33,654 bases of DNA from contig CAMDUT010000008.1 in assembly GCA_945877905.1 (NCBI GenBank), positions 1 to 33,654 on the forward strand, written 5' to 3'. Below are positions 7,261 through 14,328 of the stretch, in pieces (the first letter of the stretch is position 1; each line of letters opens with the position of its first letter). The notes beneath the pieces were generated by a model. The model did not search any database. It had not been told where the DNA came from and saw only the letters and a list, made by a program, of their open reading frames with translations. The position numbers and the translations under genes were made by a program. This DNA is from Phycisphaera mikurensis NBRC 102666 (GTDB lineage Bacteria; Planctomycetota; Phycisphaerae; Phycisphaerales; SM1A02).

Positions 7261-7774
7261 GCGTGAGGAACGAGCGTCCCACGGCGGCGGCCATCGCCCC
7301 GCCCGACGCGAGGACCACCGCGACCACCGTCGCGGCCGCGGCGGCCAGGACCGGGAACACGACGACCCGCGGCACGACGAGCAGGACAGGTGCCCACCTC
7401 GCGCGCCGCGGCATCCTCCGCATGAGCCTCACCGTCGTGAGGGCGGTGGCGGCCGTCACGAGGAGGAACCCGGATCCCGCCACCAGCGCACCGAACAGCA
7501 TGTCGCTGCCATGGGTGCGTGACGTCAACCCGAGGGCCAGCGTGACGCCGAGCGCGACCAACGCCATCGGCCATGCGCACTCCGCCACCACGGCGACGAC
7601 GTTGACGGGCGGGTGCGTGCGCCGCGCGTCCGGCGTGACCACGCCGCACTCGGAGCACGGCGCGCCCGACGGGACGCCTGCCAGCGAATGCCCGCATTCA
7701 TCGCATCGCACGGCGGCACGGTACCGGATCGCGCCGAATATCGGCCATGCCCGGGCGGGGAAGCGTCTCTTCAT
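7256..7774 (-). CDS. Zinc-ribbon membrane protein of unknown function
   Basis: This 172-residue protein starts at an ATG (7774) with a GGGAGG ribosome site. An N-terminal zinc ribbon uses two CxxCG knuckles, CDECGHSLAG and CSECGV (about residues 24-43). Three or four hydrophobic segments follow: AVVAECAWPMALVALGV, MLFGALVAGSGFLLVTAATA, APVLLVVPRVVVFPVLAAA and an adjoining Ala/Val-rich stretch. It ends in a short polar tail. Zinc ribbon plus membrane helices is a common planctomycete hypothetical-protein layout, with the ribbon probably cytoplasmic. It is convergent with the leucine-type dehydrogenase and divergent from the E1-alpha gene. It interrupts the catabolic block on the opposite strand, and nothing in it points to a metabolic role. 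Confidence 0.72.
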   Translation of the reverse strand: MKRRFPARAWPIFGAIRYRAAVRCDECGHSLAGVPSGAPCSECGVVTPDARRTHPPVNVVAVVAECAWPMALVALGVTLALGLTSRTHGSDMLFGALVAGSGFLLVTAATALTTVRLMRRMPRRARWAPVLLVVPRVVVFPVLAAAAATVVAVVLASGGAMAAAVGRSFLTP

Positions 7775-7784
7775 GGACCTCCCC

Positions 7785-7790
7785 TAGACT
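7785..7790 (+). promoter_or_regulatory. Candidate -10 element TAGACT for the 2-oxoacid dehydrogenase operon
   Basis: TAGACT ends 9 nt before the ATG at 7800, so the leader would be only a few nucleotides long. No Shine-Dalgarno is present before this ATG, consistent with near-leaderless initiation. Confidence 0.5.
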
Positions 7791-7799
7791 GCCCGCTCT

Positions 7800-8939
7800 A
7801 TGCCCATCACCATCGCGTTCAAGACCGAGATCCCCCGAATCTCGATCCTCGACGAGCAGGGGAACTTCGACGAGAAGCTCGGCAAGGGACTCATTCCCGA
7901 CGCCGACCTCGTCAAGCTCTATGAGGCGATGTTCCAGTGCCGTCACCTCGACGGCGTGGCGTTCCGCCTGCAGCGCTCCGGGCGCATGGGCACCTATCCG
8001 CAGAACATGGGGCAGGAGGCGACCAGCCTGGGCGCGGCCTACGTGCTCGCGAAGAACGACTGGCTGGTCACGTGCTACCGCGAGAACTGCGGCCTGTTCT
8101 GGCGCGGCGTCCCGATGGAGTCGATCCTCCTGCACTGGATGGGCGACGAGCGCGGGAACGCCATGCCGCGCGAGCACTTCGCGACGCCGATCGCGGTTCC
8201 CATCGGCACGCAGATGCTGCATGCCACCGGCCTCGCGTGGGCCGCCAAGTACCGCGGCGAGAAGCAGATCGCCTGCACGTTCTTCGGCGACGGCGCCACC
8301 AGCGAGGGCGACTTCCACGAGGCCGCGAACTTCGCGGCGAACCTGGACATCCCGGTGGTCTTCGTCTGCCAGAACAACTTCTGGGCGATCAGCGTGCCCG
8401 GGCACATCCAGTGCAGCGCGCCCACGGTGGCGCAGCGCGGCATCGCCTACGGCATGCCGTGCCTGCAGGTGGACGGCAACGACATCTTCGCCACCGTCTA
8501 CGCGATGAGGATGGCCAGCGAGCACGCCCGCACGCAGGGCAAGCCGTACTTCATCGAGATGGTGACGTACCGGCTCGGCGACCACACCACCGCCGACGAC
8601 GCCAGCCGCTACCGCGACAAGGCCGAGGTGGAGTCGTGGAAGGGCAAGGACCCGCTCATCCGCGTGCGCAAGCACATGGAGCGGCTCAAGCTGTGGGACG
8701 ACAAGAAGGAGGCCGAGCTCCTCGAGCGCACCGAGAAGCTGGTCGCCGAGGCCGTGGCCCGCGCCGAGAACATCGCCGCGCCGCACTCGGTGGACTTCTT
8801 CAACAGCATGTACGCCGAGCTGCCCGCGGACCTCGCGCTGCAGCGCGACACCATGCAGACCCACTCGCTCGGGCAGGACCCCGGGCAGCTGGCGAGCACC
8901 GACCACCTGAACGCGCCCGCGGAGCACGCGCACCACTGA
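7800..8939 (+). CDS. 2-oxoacid dehydrogenase complex, E1 alpha subunit (branched-chain or pyruvate)
   Basis: This is a 379-residue thiamine-diphosphate decarboxylase subunit. The TPP/magnesium motif reads GDGATSEGDFHEAANFA and ends with the expected Asn pair in VCQNN. Upstream are GTYPQNMGQEATSLGAA and CYRENCGLFWRG. The active-site loop is YRLGDHTTADDASRYR, intermediate between pyruvate-type and branched-chain-type loops. It pairs with the beta subunit at 9023 and the E2 at 10017 in one operon; no E3 gene is in the window. The neighbouring leucine-type dehydrogenase and acyl-CoA dehydrogenase favour a branched-chain role. Automated annotation would probably call it pyruvate dehydrogenase, which the sequence does not exclude. 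The C-terminus has a His/Ala-rich tail. Confidence 0.9.
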   Translation: MPITIAFKTEIPRISILDEQGNFDEKLGKGLIPDADLVKLYEAMFQCRHLDGVAFRLQRSGRMGTYPQNMGQEATSLGAAYVLAKNDWLVTCYRENCGLFWRGVPMESILLHWMGDERGNAMPREHFATPIAVPIGTQMLHATGLAWAAKYRGEKQIACTFFGDGATSEGDFHEAANFAANLDIPVVFVCQNNFWAISVPGHIQCSAPTVAQRGIAYGMPCLQVDGNDIFATVYAMRMASEHARTQGKPYFIEMVTYRLGDHTTADDASRYRDKAEVESWKGKDPLIRVRKHMERLKLWDDKKEAELLERTEKLVAEAVARAENIAAPHSVDFFNSMYAELPADLALQRDTMQTHSLGQDPGQLASTDHLNAPAEHAHH

Positions 8940-8990
8940 ACGAGCGGATGGCGTCGCCCGGCCGCGCCGGGGCACGCGCAGTGACCAGAT

Positions 8991-9011
8991 AAAGGAGTAC
9001 GGGGATATCCC
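8991..9011 (+). other. Displaced ribosome-site-like sequence and palindrome between E1 subunit genes
   Basis: AAAGGAGT (8991-8998) is the best anti-16S match in the gap but lies 24 nt before the ATG at 9023, too far for normal use. It is followed by the perfect palindrome GGGATATCCC (9002-9011). The stretch is AT-richer than its surroundings. A GTG-ACC-AGA-TAA mini-frame ends just at the AAAGGAG. Its function is unknown. Confidence 0.35.
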
Positions 9012-9022
9012 GGACGGAATTT

Positions 9023-9991
9023 ATGGCAAACCTCAACATGGTCCAGGCAATCAACCTCGCCCTGATCCAGGAGATGGAGAAGGACGAGCGCGTCCTCCTC
9101 CTCGGCGAGGACGTCGGCAACAACGGCGGCGTGTTCCGCGTCACCGAGGGCCTGCAGAAGCGCTTCGGCCCCAAGCGCGTGGTCGACACGCCGCTCGCCG
9201 AAAGCGGCATCATCGGCACGGCGATCGGCCTGGCGATGGGCGGCCTGCGACCCGTGCCCGAGATCCAGTTCGAGGGCTTCCTCGGGCCGGCCTACGACCA
9301 GATCTGCAGCCATGCCGCGCGCATGCGCACGCGCACCCGCGGCGCGTTCCCGGTTCCGCTGACCATCCGCGTGCCCGTGGGCGGCGGCATCCACGCGCCC
9401 GAGCTCCACAGCGACTCGCCCGAGGCGATCTACGCGCACACGCCCGGCCTGAAGGTCGTGATGCCGAGCTCGCCTTACGACGCCAAGGGCCTGCTGGTGG
9501 CCTCGATCCGCGACCCCGATCCCGTGATCTTCTTCGAGCCCAAGCGCATCTACCGCGCGTTCCGCGAGGAGGTGCCCGAGGACGAGTACGTGCTGCCCAT
9601 CGGCAAGGCGCGCACCGTGTGCGAGGGCAACGACCTCACGATCGTCAGCTGGGGCGCGAGCGTCATCCAGTGCATGCAGGCGATCGAGAAGAGCGGCAAG
9701 TCGATCGAGCTCATCGACCTGCGCACGATCTACCCCTTCGACGCCGACGCCGTCGAGACCAGCGTCCGCAAGACGGGCCGCTGCGTCATCGTGCACGAGG
9801 CCCCGCTCACCGGCGGCTTCGGCGCCGAGATCTCCTCGCGGATCATGGAGCGGTGCTTCCTGCACCTGGAGGCCCCCGTGCAGCGCGTGGCCGGCTTCGA
9901 CACGATCATGCCGTACTACAAGCTCGAGCTCGACTACATGCCCGACGCCGCGCGCATCGGGCGTGCGATCGACGACGTGATGGCGTACTGA
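9023..9991 (+). CDS. 2-oxoacid dehydrogenase complex, E1 beta subunit
   Basis: This 322-residue subunit completes the E1 heterotetramer with the gene at 7800. Visible motifs are LLLGEDVGNNGGVFRVTEGL near residues 30-50, DTPLAESGIIGTAIGLAMGG, the PVGGGIHAPELHSDSPEA loop, and the C-terminal domain with IVSWGASVIQCMQA and IDLRTIYPFD. Family knowledge assigns it the second half of the thiamine-diphosphate pocket and the interface to E2. The ATG at 9023 gives the usual N-terminus, but it lacks a well-spaced ribosome site (see the displaced AAAGGAG at 8991). The gene is 83 nt after E1-alpha and 25 nt before E2. As for E1-alpha, the choice between pyruvate and branched-chain substrates rests on neighbours. 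Confidence 0.9.
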   Translation: MANLNMVQAINLALIQEMEKDERVLLLGEDVGNNGGVFRVTEGLQKRFGPKRVVDTPLAESGIIGTAIGLAMGGLRPVPEIQFEGFLGPAYDQICSHAARMRTRTRGAFPVPLTIRVPVGGGIHAPELHSDSPEAIYAHTPGLKVVMPSSPYDAKGLLVASIRDPDPVIFFEPKRIYRAFREEVPEDEYVLPIGKARTVCEGNDLTIVSWGASVIQCMQAIEKSGKSIELIDLRTIYPFDADAVETSVRKTGRCVIVHEAPLTGGFGAEISSRIMERCFLHLEAPVQRVAGFDTIMPYYKLELDYMPDAARIGRAIDDVMAY

Positions 9992-10016
9992 ACACCGCCC
10001 CGACGAGGGAACGACG

Positions 10017-11381
10017 ATGGCCGGAATCAAGCAGCCGAGCGACAAGAGCCACTTCCTGCTCCCCGACCTGGGCGAGGGCCTCGCCGAGGCCGAGCTCATC
10101 TCATGGAAGGTGAAGCCCGGGGAGACCGTCAAGGAGAGCCAGACGCTCGCCGAGATGCAGACCGACAAGGCGCTGGTGGAGGTGCCCTCGCCGTGGGCGG
10201 GCACCGTCTCCGAGCTCTGCGGGAAGGCCGGCGAGATCATCAAGGTCGGCGCGGTGCTGGTGCGCTACGGCGCCGCCGGTGCGCCCGGCAAGCAGCCGGC
10301 ACCGACCTCCGGGACGTCGTCGAACGGCACCTCGGGCGCGGCGTGCCTGTCCTCGCAGGTCGCCGCGGGCGCGCCCGGGTCAGGCGAGGACCAGGGCACG
10401 GTCGTCGGCACGATGAGCGGCACCCTGACCGTGAGCGACCGCTTTGCGCGCCGCGCGCCCGAGGCAGCCGCCGTCACGCGCGACGGCAAGGCGCTCGCCA
10501 CCCCGGCCGTGCGGCGGATCGCGCGCGAGCTCGGCATCGACATCCAGCGCGTGCCCGGCAGCGGCCGCGGCGGCCGCGTCACCGCGAGCGACGTCGAGTC
10601 GTTCGCGGGAGCGGGGTCCGCGGCGGCCCCCGCGGCGGGTGGCTTCGCCCCGCGCGCCGCGACGATCGCCCCCGGCAGCGTCTACATCGACCCGCAGGGC
10701 GTGGTGCAGCGCGTGCCGTTCCGCGGCGTGCGCCGCAAGATCGCCGAGAGCCTCGACCGCAGCGTGCGCACCACCGTCCACTTCACCGTGGTCGACGAGG
10801 CGGACGTCACGGCGCTCGAGGCCAAGCGCAAGGAGTACGGCCGCGTGACCGGGCAGAAGCTGAGCATGCTGCCCTTCATCATGACGGCGATCTGCAAGGC
10901 GCTCCGCAGGCACCCGACGCTGAACGCCATCACCGACGACGCCAACAACGAGATCCTCGTGAAGGGCCCCGTCAACCTCGGCTGCGCCGTCGACACCGAC
11001 AACGGCCTGATGGTGCCGGTCATCCGCGACGCGGGCGCGAGGAGCCCGGTGGAGCTCGCCGCCGAGGTGAAGCGCCTCGCCGCGGCGTGCAAGGACCGCA
11101 CCATCAAGCGCGAGGAGTCGCTCGGCGGCACGTTCACCATCTCGAACGTGGGCAGCTACGGCGGCATGTTCGCGACGCCGGTCATCAACTACCCCGAGGT
11201 CGCCATCCTGGCCGCCGGGCGCGCGAAGGAGCGCGTCATGGTGAAGGACGGCCGGTTCTACGCGGGCCTGTCGCTGCCCCTCTCCCTCAGCTGCGACCAC
11301 CGCGTGGTGGACGGCGCCGAGGGTGCGCGGTTCCTGAACACCGTCGTCGGATTGCTCGAGAATCCCGAACAATTGATCTAA
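10017..11381 (+). CDS. 2-oxoacid dehydrogenase complex, E2 dihydrolipoamide acyltransferase
   Basis: This 454-residue core subunit transfers the acyl group to CoA. It has one N-terminal lipoyl domain with the lipoylated lysine K51 in TDKALVEVPSPWAG. A flexible Gly/Ser/Ala linker follows, then a peripheral-subunit-binding domain (ATPAVRRIARELGIDIQRV, then GSGRGGRVTASDV, about residues 160-195). The catalytic domain ends with DHRVVDGAEGARFL, whose His428 is the catalytic base. RVPFRGVRRKIAESL marks the start of the catalytic domain. GAGGGA lies just before the ATG. It is the last gene of the E1/E2 operon. A single lipoyl domain is usual for branched-chain and many bacterial E2s. Confidence 0.93.
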   Translation: MAGIKQPSDKSHFLLPDLGEGLAEAELISWKVKPGETVKESQTLAEMQTDKALVEVPSPWAGTVSELCGKAGEIIKVGAVLVRYGAAGAPGKQPAPTSGTSSNGTSGAACLSSQVAAGAPGSGEDQGTVVGTMSGTLTVSDRFARRAPEAAAVTRDGKALATPAVRRIARELGIDIQRVPGSGRGGRVTASDVESFAGAGSAAAPAAGGFAPRAATIAPGSVYIDPQGVVQRVPFRGVRRKIAESLDRSVRTTVHFTVVDEADVTALEAKRKEYGRVTGQKLSMLPFIMTAICKALRRHPTLNAITDDANNEILVKGPVNLGCAVDTDNGLMVPVIRDAGARSPVELAAEVKRLAAACKDRTIKREESLGGTFTISNVGSYGGMFATPVINYPEVAILAAGRAKERVMVKDGRFYAGLSLPLSLSCDHRVVDGAEGARFLNTVVGLLENPEQLI

Positions 11382-11427
11382 GCAACCCATCGCGAAGGCC
11401 GATGAACTCCGCAACCCGGACCACACC

Positions 11428-12759
11428 ATGAACCAGCTCGCCACCGAACTCCTCAAGAAGATCGAATCCAAGACCGCCACCGTCGGCATCGTCGGCCTCG
11501 GATACGTGGGCCTGCCGCTCTCTGAGGCCTGCCTCCGCGCCGGCTTCAAGGTGGTCGGCTTCGACATCGACCGGCGCAAGATCGACTGCATCAAGGCGGG
11601 CACGCCCTACATCCACCACCTCGGCCAGGAGTTCTTCGACTACCTGAAGTCGAACGCCGGCTTCCTGGGCACCACCGACGCGAAGGACCTCCAGAAGGCC
11701 GACGCCATCCTGCTCTGCGTGCCCACGCCGCTCGGCCACCACAAGGAACCGGACCTGTCGTTCGTGCTCGACTCGACCAAGCTGGTCGCCGGCGTCCTCC
11801 GCAAGGGCCAGCTCGTGGTCCTCGAGAGCACCACGTACCCGGGCACCACGCGCGACGAGATGGGCCCCATCCTCGACGCCACGGGCATGAAGCGCAACGA
11901 GGACTACTTCCTCGCCTACAGCCCCGAACGCGAGGACCCGGGCAGCGCGAAGTTCAGCGCGGCCACCATCCCCAAGCTCGTGGGCGGCACCGACGAGGTG
12001 TCGGGCAAGCTCGCCTTCGCGCTCTACTCGCGCGTGGTGAAGCAGGCGCACTTCGTGTCGAGCGCCGAGGTCGCCGAGACCGCCAAGCTCCTCGAGAACA
12101 TCTTCCGCGCGGTGAACATCGCGCTCGTCAACGAGATGAAGACCGTCCTCGCGGACATGAACATCGACGTGTGGGAGGTCATCGCCGCGGCCAGCACCAA
12201 GCCCTTCGGCTTCATGCCCTTCTACCCGGGCCCGGGCCTCGGCGGCCACTGCATCCCGATCGACCCCTTCTACCTGACGTGGAAGGCGAAGGAGATCGGC
12301 CGCTCCACGCGCTTCATCGAGCTCGCGGGCGAGGTGAACACGGCGATGCCGCACTACGTCATCGAGCGCACCCAGGGCGCGCTCAACGACGACCGCAAGA
12401 GCATGAAGGGCGCGAAGGTCCTCGTGATCGGCGTGGCCTACAAGAAGAACATCGACGACTCGCGCGAGAGCCCGAGCGCCGAGATCATCGAGCTGCTGCG
12501 CGACCGGGGCGCCGAGGTCTGCTACCACGACCCGCACATCCCGACGTACCCGTCGATGCGCAAGTACCGCATCGACCTGAAGAGCGTCGCGCTCACGCCC
12601 GACACCCTGCGGTCGATGGACTGCGTCCTGATCCTCACCGACCACGACGCGGTCGACTACGGCGCGCTCGCCGAGCACGCGGTGCTGGTGGTCGACACCC
12701 GCAACGCGATGGCGCAGGTGCCGGCGGCCCGTCGCAAGGCGCGCGTCGTCAAGAGCTGA
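11428..12759 (+). CDS. Nucleotide-sugar dehydrogenase, probably UDP-N-acetylglucosamine 6-dehydrogenase type
   Basis: This 443-residue enzyme oxidises the C6 hydroxyl of a UDP-sugar to a carboxylate in two NAD-dependent steps. The N-terminal Rossmann motif is VGIVGLGYVGLPLSEACLRAG. The catalytic cysteine is C275 in GPGLGGHCIPIDPFYL, and the central helix has AETAKLLENIFRAVNIALVNE. The C-terminal domain shows VLVIGVAYKKNIDDSRESP. GGHCIPIDP with a following WKAKE favours the WbpA-like branch acting on UDP-GlcNAc over plain UDP-glucose dehydrogenases. It would supply uronic-acid sugars for envelope polysaccharide. It stands alone here, 46 nt after E2 and 2 nt before the MBL-fold gene, with a 16-bp inverted repeat 11 nt past its stop. 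Confidence 0.9.
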   Translation: MNQLATELLKKIESKTATVGIVGLGYVGLPLSEACLRAGFKVVGFDIDRRKIDCIKAGTPYIHHLGQEFFDYLKSNAGFLGTTDAKDLQKADAILLCVPTPLGHHKEPDLSFVLDSTKLVAGVLRKGQLVVLESTTYPGTTRDEMGPILDATGMKRNEDYFLAYSPEREDPGSAKFSAATIPKLVGGTDEVSGKLAFALYSRVVKQAHFVSSAEVAETAKLLENIFRAVNIALVNEMKTVLADMNIDVWEVIAAASTKPFGFMPFYPGPGLGGHCIPIDPFYLTWKAKEIGRSTRFIELAGEVNTAMPHYVIERTQGALNDDRKSMKGAKVLVIGVAYKKNIDDSRESPSAEIIELLRDRGAEVCYHDPHIPTYPSMRKYRIDLKSVALTPDTLRSMDCVLILTDHDAVDYGALAEHAVLVVDTRNAMAQVPAARRKARVVKS

Positions 12760-12761
12760 AC

Positions 12762-13613
12762 GTGGGCACGGCCGGCGCGCAGGACCTGTTCGATTGGGGG
12801 GTCCTGCGCGCCGGCGGCTTCCGCCTCGACGGCGGGGGCATGTTCGGGATCATCCCGAAGTCGATGTGGTCGAAATGGGTCGAGCCCGACGCGGAGAACC
12901 GCATCGGGCTCGCCATGAACTGCGTGCTGCTCGAGCGGCCCGGTGCGGGCCCCGGCGGGCGGCCCCTGCGCGTCCTGGTGGAGTGCGGCGCGGGAGGCAA
13001 GTGGGGCGAGAAGGAGCGTGCGATCTACGCCTTCGAGACGGCTCCCGACGGGTCCGTGCGGACCGTCGAGCATGCGCTGGCGGAGGCGGGCGTCGCGCCC
13101 AGCGAGATCGACCACGTCGTGCTGACCCACCTGCACTTCGACCATGCGGGCGGGCTGACGCGCCCGGGCCCTGGCGTGGAGCCTGAGCCGGTCTTCCCCA
13201 ACGCGCACGTCCACGTGCAGCGCGGCGAGTGGGAGGACGCGCTCGCGAACCGCAGCACGATGACGCGCACGTACCTGCGAACGCACCTTGACCCGGTGGC
13301 GCGGCAGGTGGTCCTTCACGAAGGCGCGGCCGAGCCGCTTCCCGGGCTGCGGCTCATCCCTGCACCGGGGCACACGTGGCACCACCAGGCGGTGGCGTGG
13401 CACGACCGGGAAGGCACCGTCTGCTTCCCGGGCGACGTGATGCCCACCGTGCACCACGCGCACCCGGCCTCGAGCCTGGGCTACGACATGCTTCCGTACG
13501 ACACCATGCACACGAAGCGCATGCTGCTCGAGCGCGCGGACGCGGGTCATTGGCGGCTGGTGCTCGATCACGAGCCCGGCGAGTGCGTCATCCGGCGCCC
13601 GGTATCCTCCTGA
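12762..13613 (+). CDS. MBL-fold metallo-hydrolase
   Basis: This is a 283-residue metallo-beta-lactamase-fold protein. The dinuclear metal site is seen as THLHFDHAGG (H123, H125, D127, H128), then PAPGHTWHHQ, CFPGDVMP and a C-terminal VLDHEPG. The N-terminal FRLDGGGMFGIIPKSMW followed by NRIGLAMNCVLLE resembles lactonase-like MBL hydrolases. A GTG at 12762, 2 nt after the previous stop, gives the full N-terminus and is adopted here. A later ATG at 12840 would lose FRLDGG. A perfect 16-bp inverted repeat covers codons 4 to 18, which could occlude early translation or mean that the true start is downstream. The substrate is unknown. Confidence 0.82.
   Translation: MGTAGAQDLFDWGVLRAGGFRLDGGGMFGIIPKSMWSKWVEPDAENRIGLAMNCVLLERPGAGPGGRPLRVLVECGAGGKWGEKERAIYAFETAPDGSVRTVEHALAEAGVAPSEIDHVVLTHLHFDHAGGLTRPGPGVEPEPVFPNAHVHVQRGEWEDALANRSTMTRTYLRTHLDPVARQVVLHEGAAEPLPGLRLIPAPGHTWHHQAVAWHDREGTVCFPGDVMPTVHHAHPASSLGYDMLPYDTMHTKRMLLERADAGHWRLVLDHEPGECVIRRPVSS
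12771..12815 (+). repeat. Perfect 16-bp inverted repeat at the 5' end of the MBL gene
   Basis: Arms GCCGGCGCGCAGGACC (12771-12786) and GGTCCTGCGCGCCGGC (12800-12815) flank a 13-nt loop. It begins 11 nt after the nucleotide-sugar dehydrogenase stop, as a terminator would, yet lies inside the reading frame of the MBL protein. It is probably a terminator or a translation-limiting hairpin. Confidence 0.7.
13603..13608 (+). promoter_or_regulatory. Candidate -10 element TATCCT for the small exported pair
   Basis: TATCCT lies at the end of the MBL gene, 45 nt before the ATG at 13654. A leader of about 39 nt would carry the strong AGGAGG site. No clear -35 is visible. Confidence 0.4.
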
Positions 13614-13653
13614 CTCCCGGCGCACGCGCGCCCGGGGCACCCAGGAGGCCACC

Positions 13654-13941
13654 ATGAAGCGCTCGTCGGTCCGCTCGCTCGTCATCCTCAACGGCTGCCT
13701 GCTGGCCGCGCTCGTCGCGGTCACCTTCGGCCCCTCCGCCGTCGCCCAGCTGCGCCCGCGCTCCACCTACAGCATGGCCGCGGGCACCGTCAACGGCATC
13801 GTGCAGGGCGTCGTCTACATCAACGACGAGACCACCAACGAGGTCGTCGCGCTGAGCTGGTACGAGAACCAGAAGCGCCTCGTCGGCCTCGGGTACCGCA
13901 ACATGTCCATGGACGCGGCGCAGGCCGCGCAGAACCGGTGA
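13654..13941 (+). CDS. Small exported protein of unknown function (planctomycete type)
   Basis: This 95-residue protein has an AGGAGG ribosome site 5 nt upstream and a clear signal peptide: basic MKRSSVR, hydrophobic LNGCLLAALVAVTFGP, and a likely cleavage after AVA. The mature part is about 60 residues. It contains YSMAAGTVNGIVQGVVYIND and TTNEVVALSWYENQKRLVG, ending GYRNMSMDAA. The pattern of a short beta-rich exported domain with E-V-V-A-L-x-W resembles small hypothetical proteins I associate with planctomycetes; no function is known to me. Its stop overlaps a possible GTG start of the next gene, and the two share a similar short beta-rich motif, so they may act together. Confidence 0.7.
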   Translation: MKRSSVRSLVILNGCLLAALVAVTFGPSAVAQLRPRSTYSMAAGTVNGIVQGVVYINDETTNEVVALSWYENQKRLVGLGYRNMSMDAAQAAQNR

Positions 13942-13961
13942 CCACCGGGAAAGGCGCACCC

Positions 13962-14318
13962 ATGCAGCAGAACGAATCCACGCGTCCCGGCCACGAAGGC
14001 ACCGCCACCGCGCGCATCGTGCTCGTCGCCACCGCGATCATGCTCGCGGCGCTCACGATCATCCAGGCCGGCCGCATCGACCTGAACGCGGCCCACGCCG
14101 GCACCGCCAACGCGGGCCCGCAGGGCTCGTCGATGGTCACCATCGACTCGGGCCTGGGCCCGAAGGAGCGCCCCTACGAGAGCCTCTGGGTGCTCGACGG
14201 GCGCGGCGAGATGCTGTTCATCTACTACGTCGAGAACGCGAACGCGGGCGAGAAGGCGCTGCTCCTGCGGCAGGTGATCTTCCTTCCCGACCTGTTCCGC
14301 AAGGCCCGCGGCGGCTGA
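13962..14318 (+). CDS. Small membrane-anchored protein of unknown function
   Basis: This 118-residue protein has a polar N-terminus of about 22 residues and one hydrophobic helix (IVLVATAIMLAALTIIQAG). The extracytoplasmic part contains ERPYESLWVLDGRGEMLFIY and ends RQVIFLPDLFRKARGG. The ATG at 13962 has an AAAGG site 8 nt upstream. An in-frame GTG at 13938 overlaps the preceding stop and would add eight residues. The W-V-L-D-x-R-x-E-M-L-x-I-Y segment is similar in style to E-V-V-A-L-S-W in the upstream protein, so both may be variants of one beta-strand module. It is co-transcribed with 13654 by position. Function unknown. Confidence 0.68.
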   Translation: MQQNESTRPGHEGTATARIVLVATAIMLAALTIIQAGRIDLNAAHAGTANAGPQGSSMVTIDSGLGPKERPYESLWVLDGRGEMLFIYYVENANAGEKALLLRQVIFLPDLFRKARGG

Positions 14319-14328
14319 CGCGCACGCG

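Noticed and set aside
12171-12761. Upstream extension of the MBL-fold reading frame
   Set aside because: It overlaps the 3' half of the nucleotide-sugar dehydrogenase in another frame and is Arg/His-rich; the GTG at 12762 gives a normal N-terminus.
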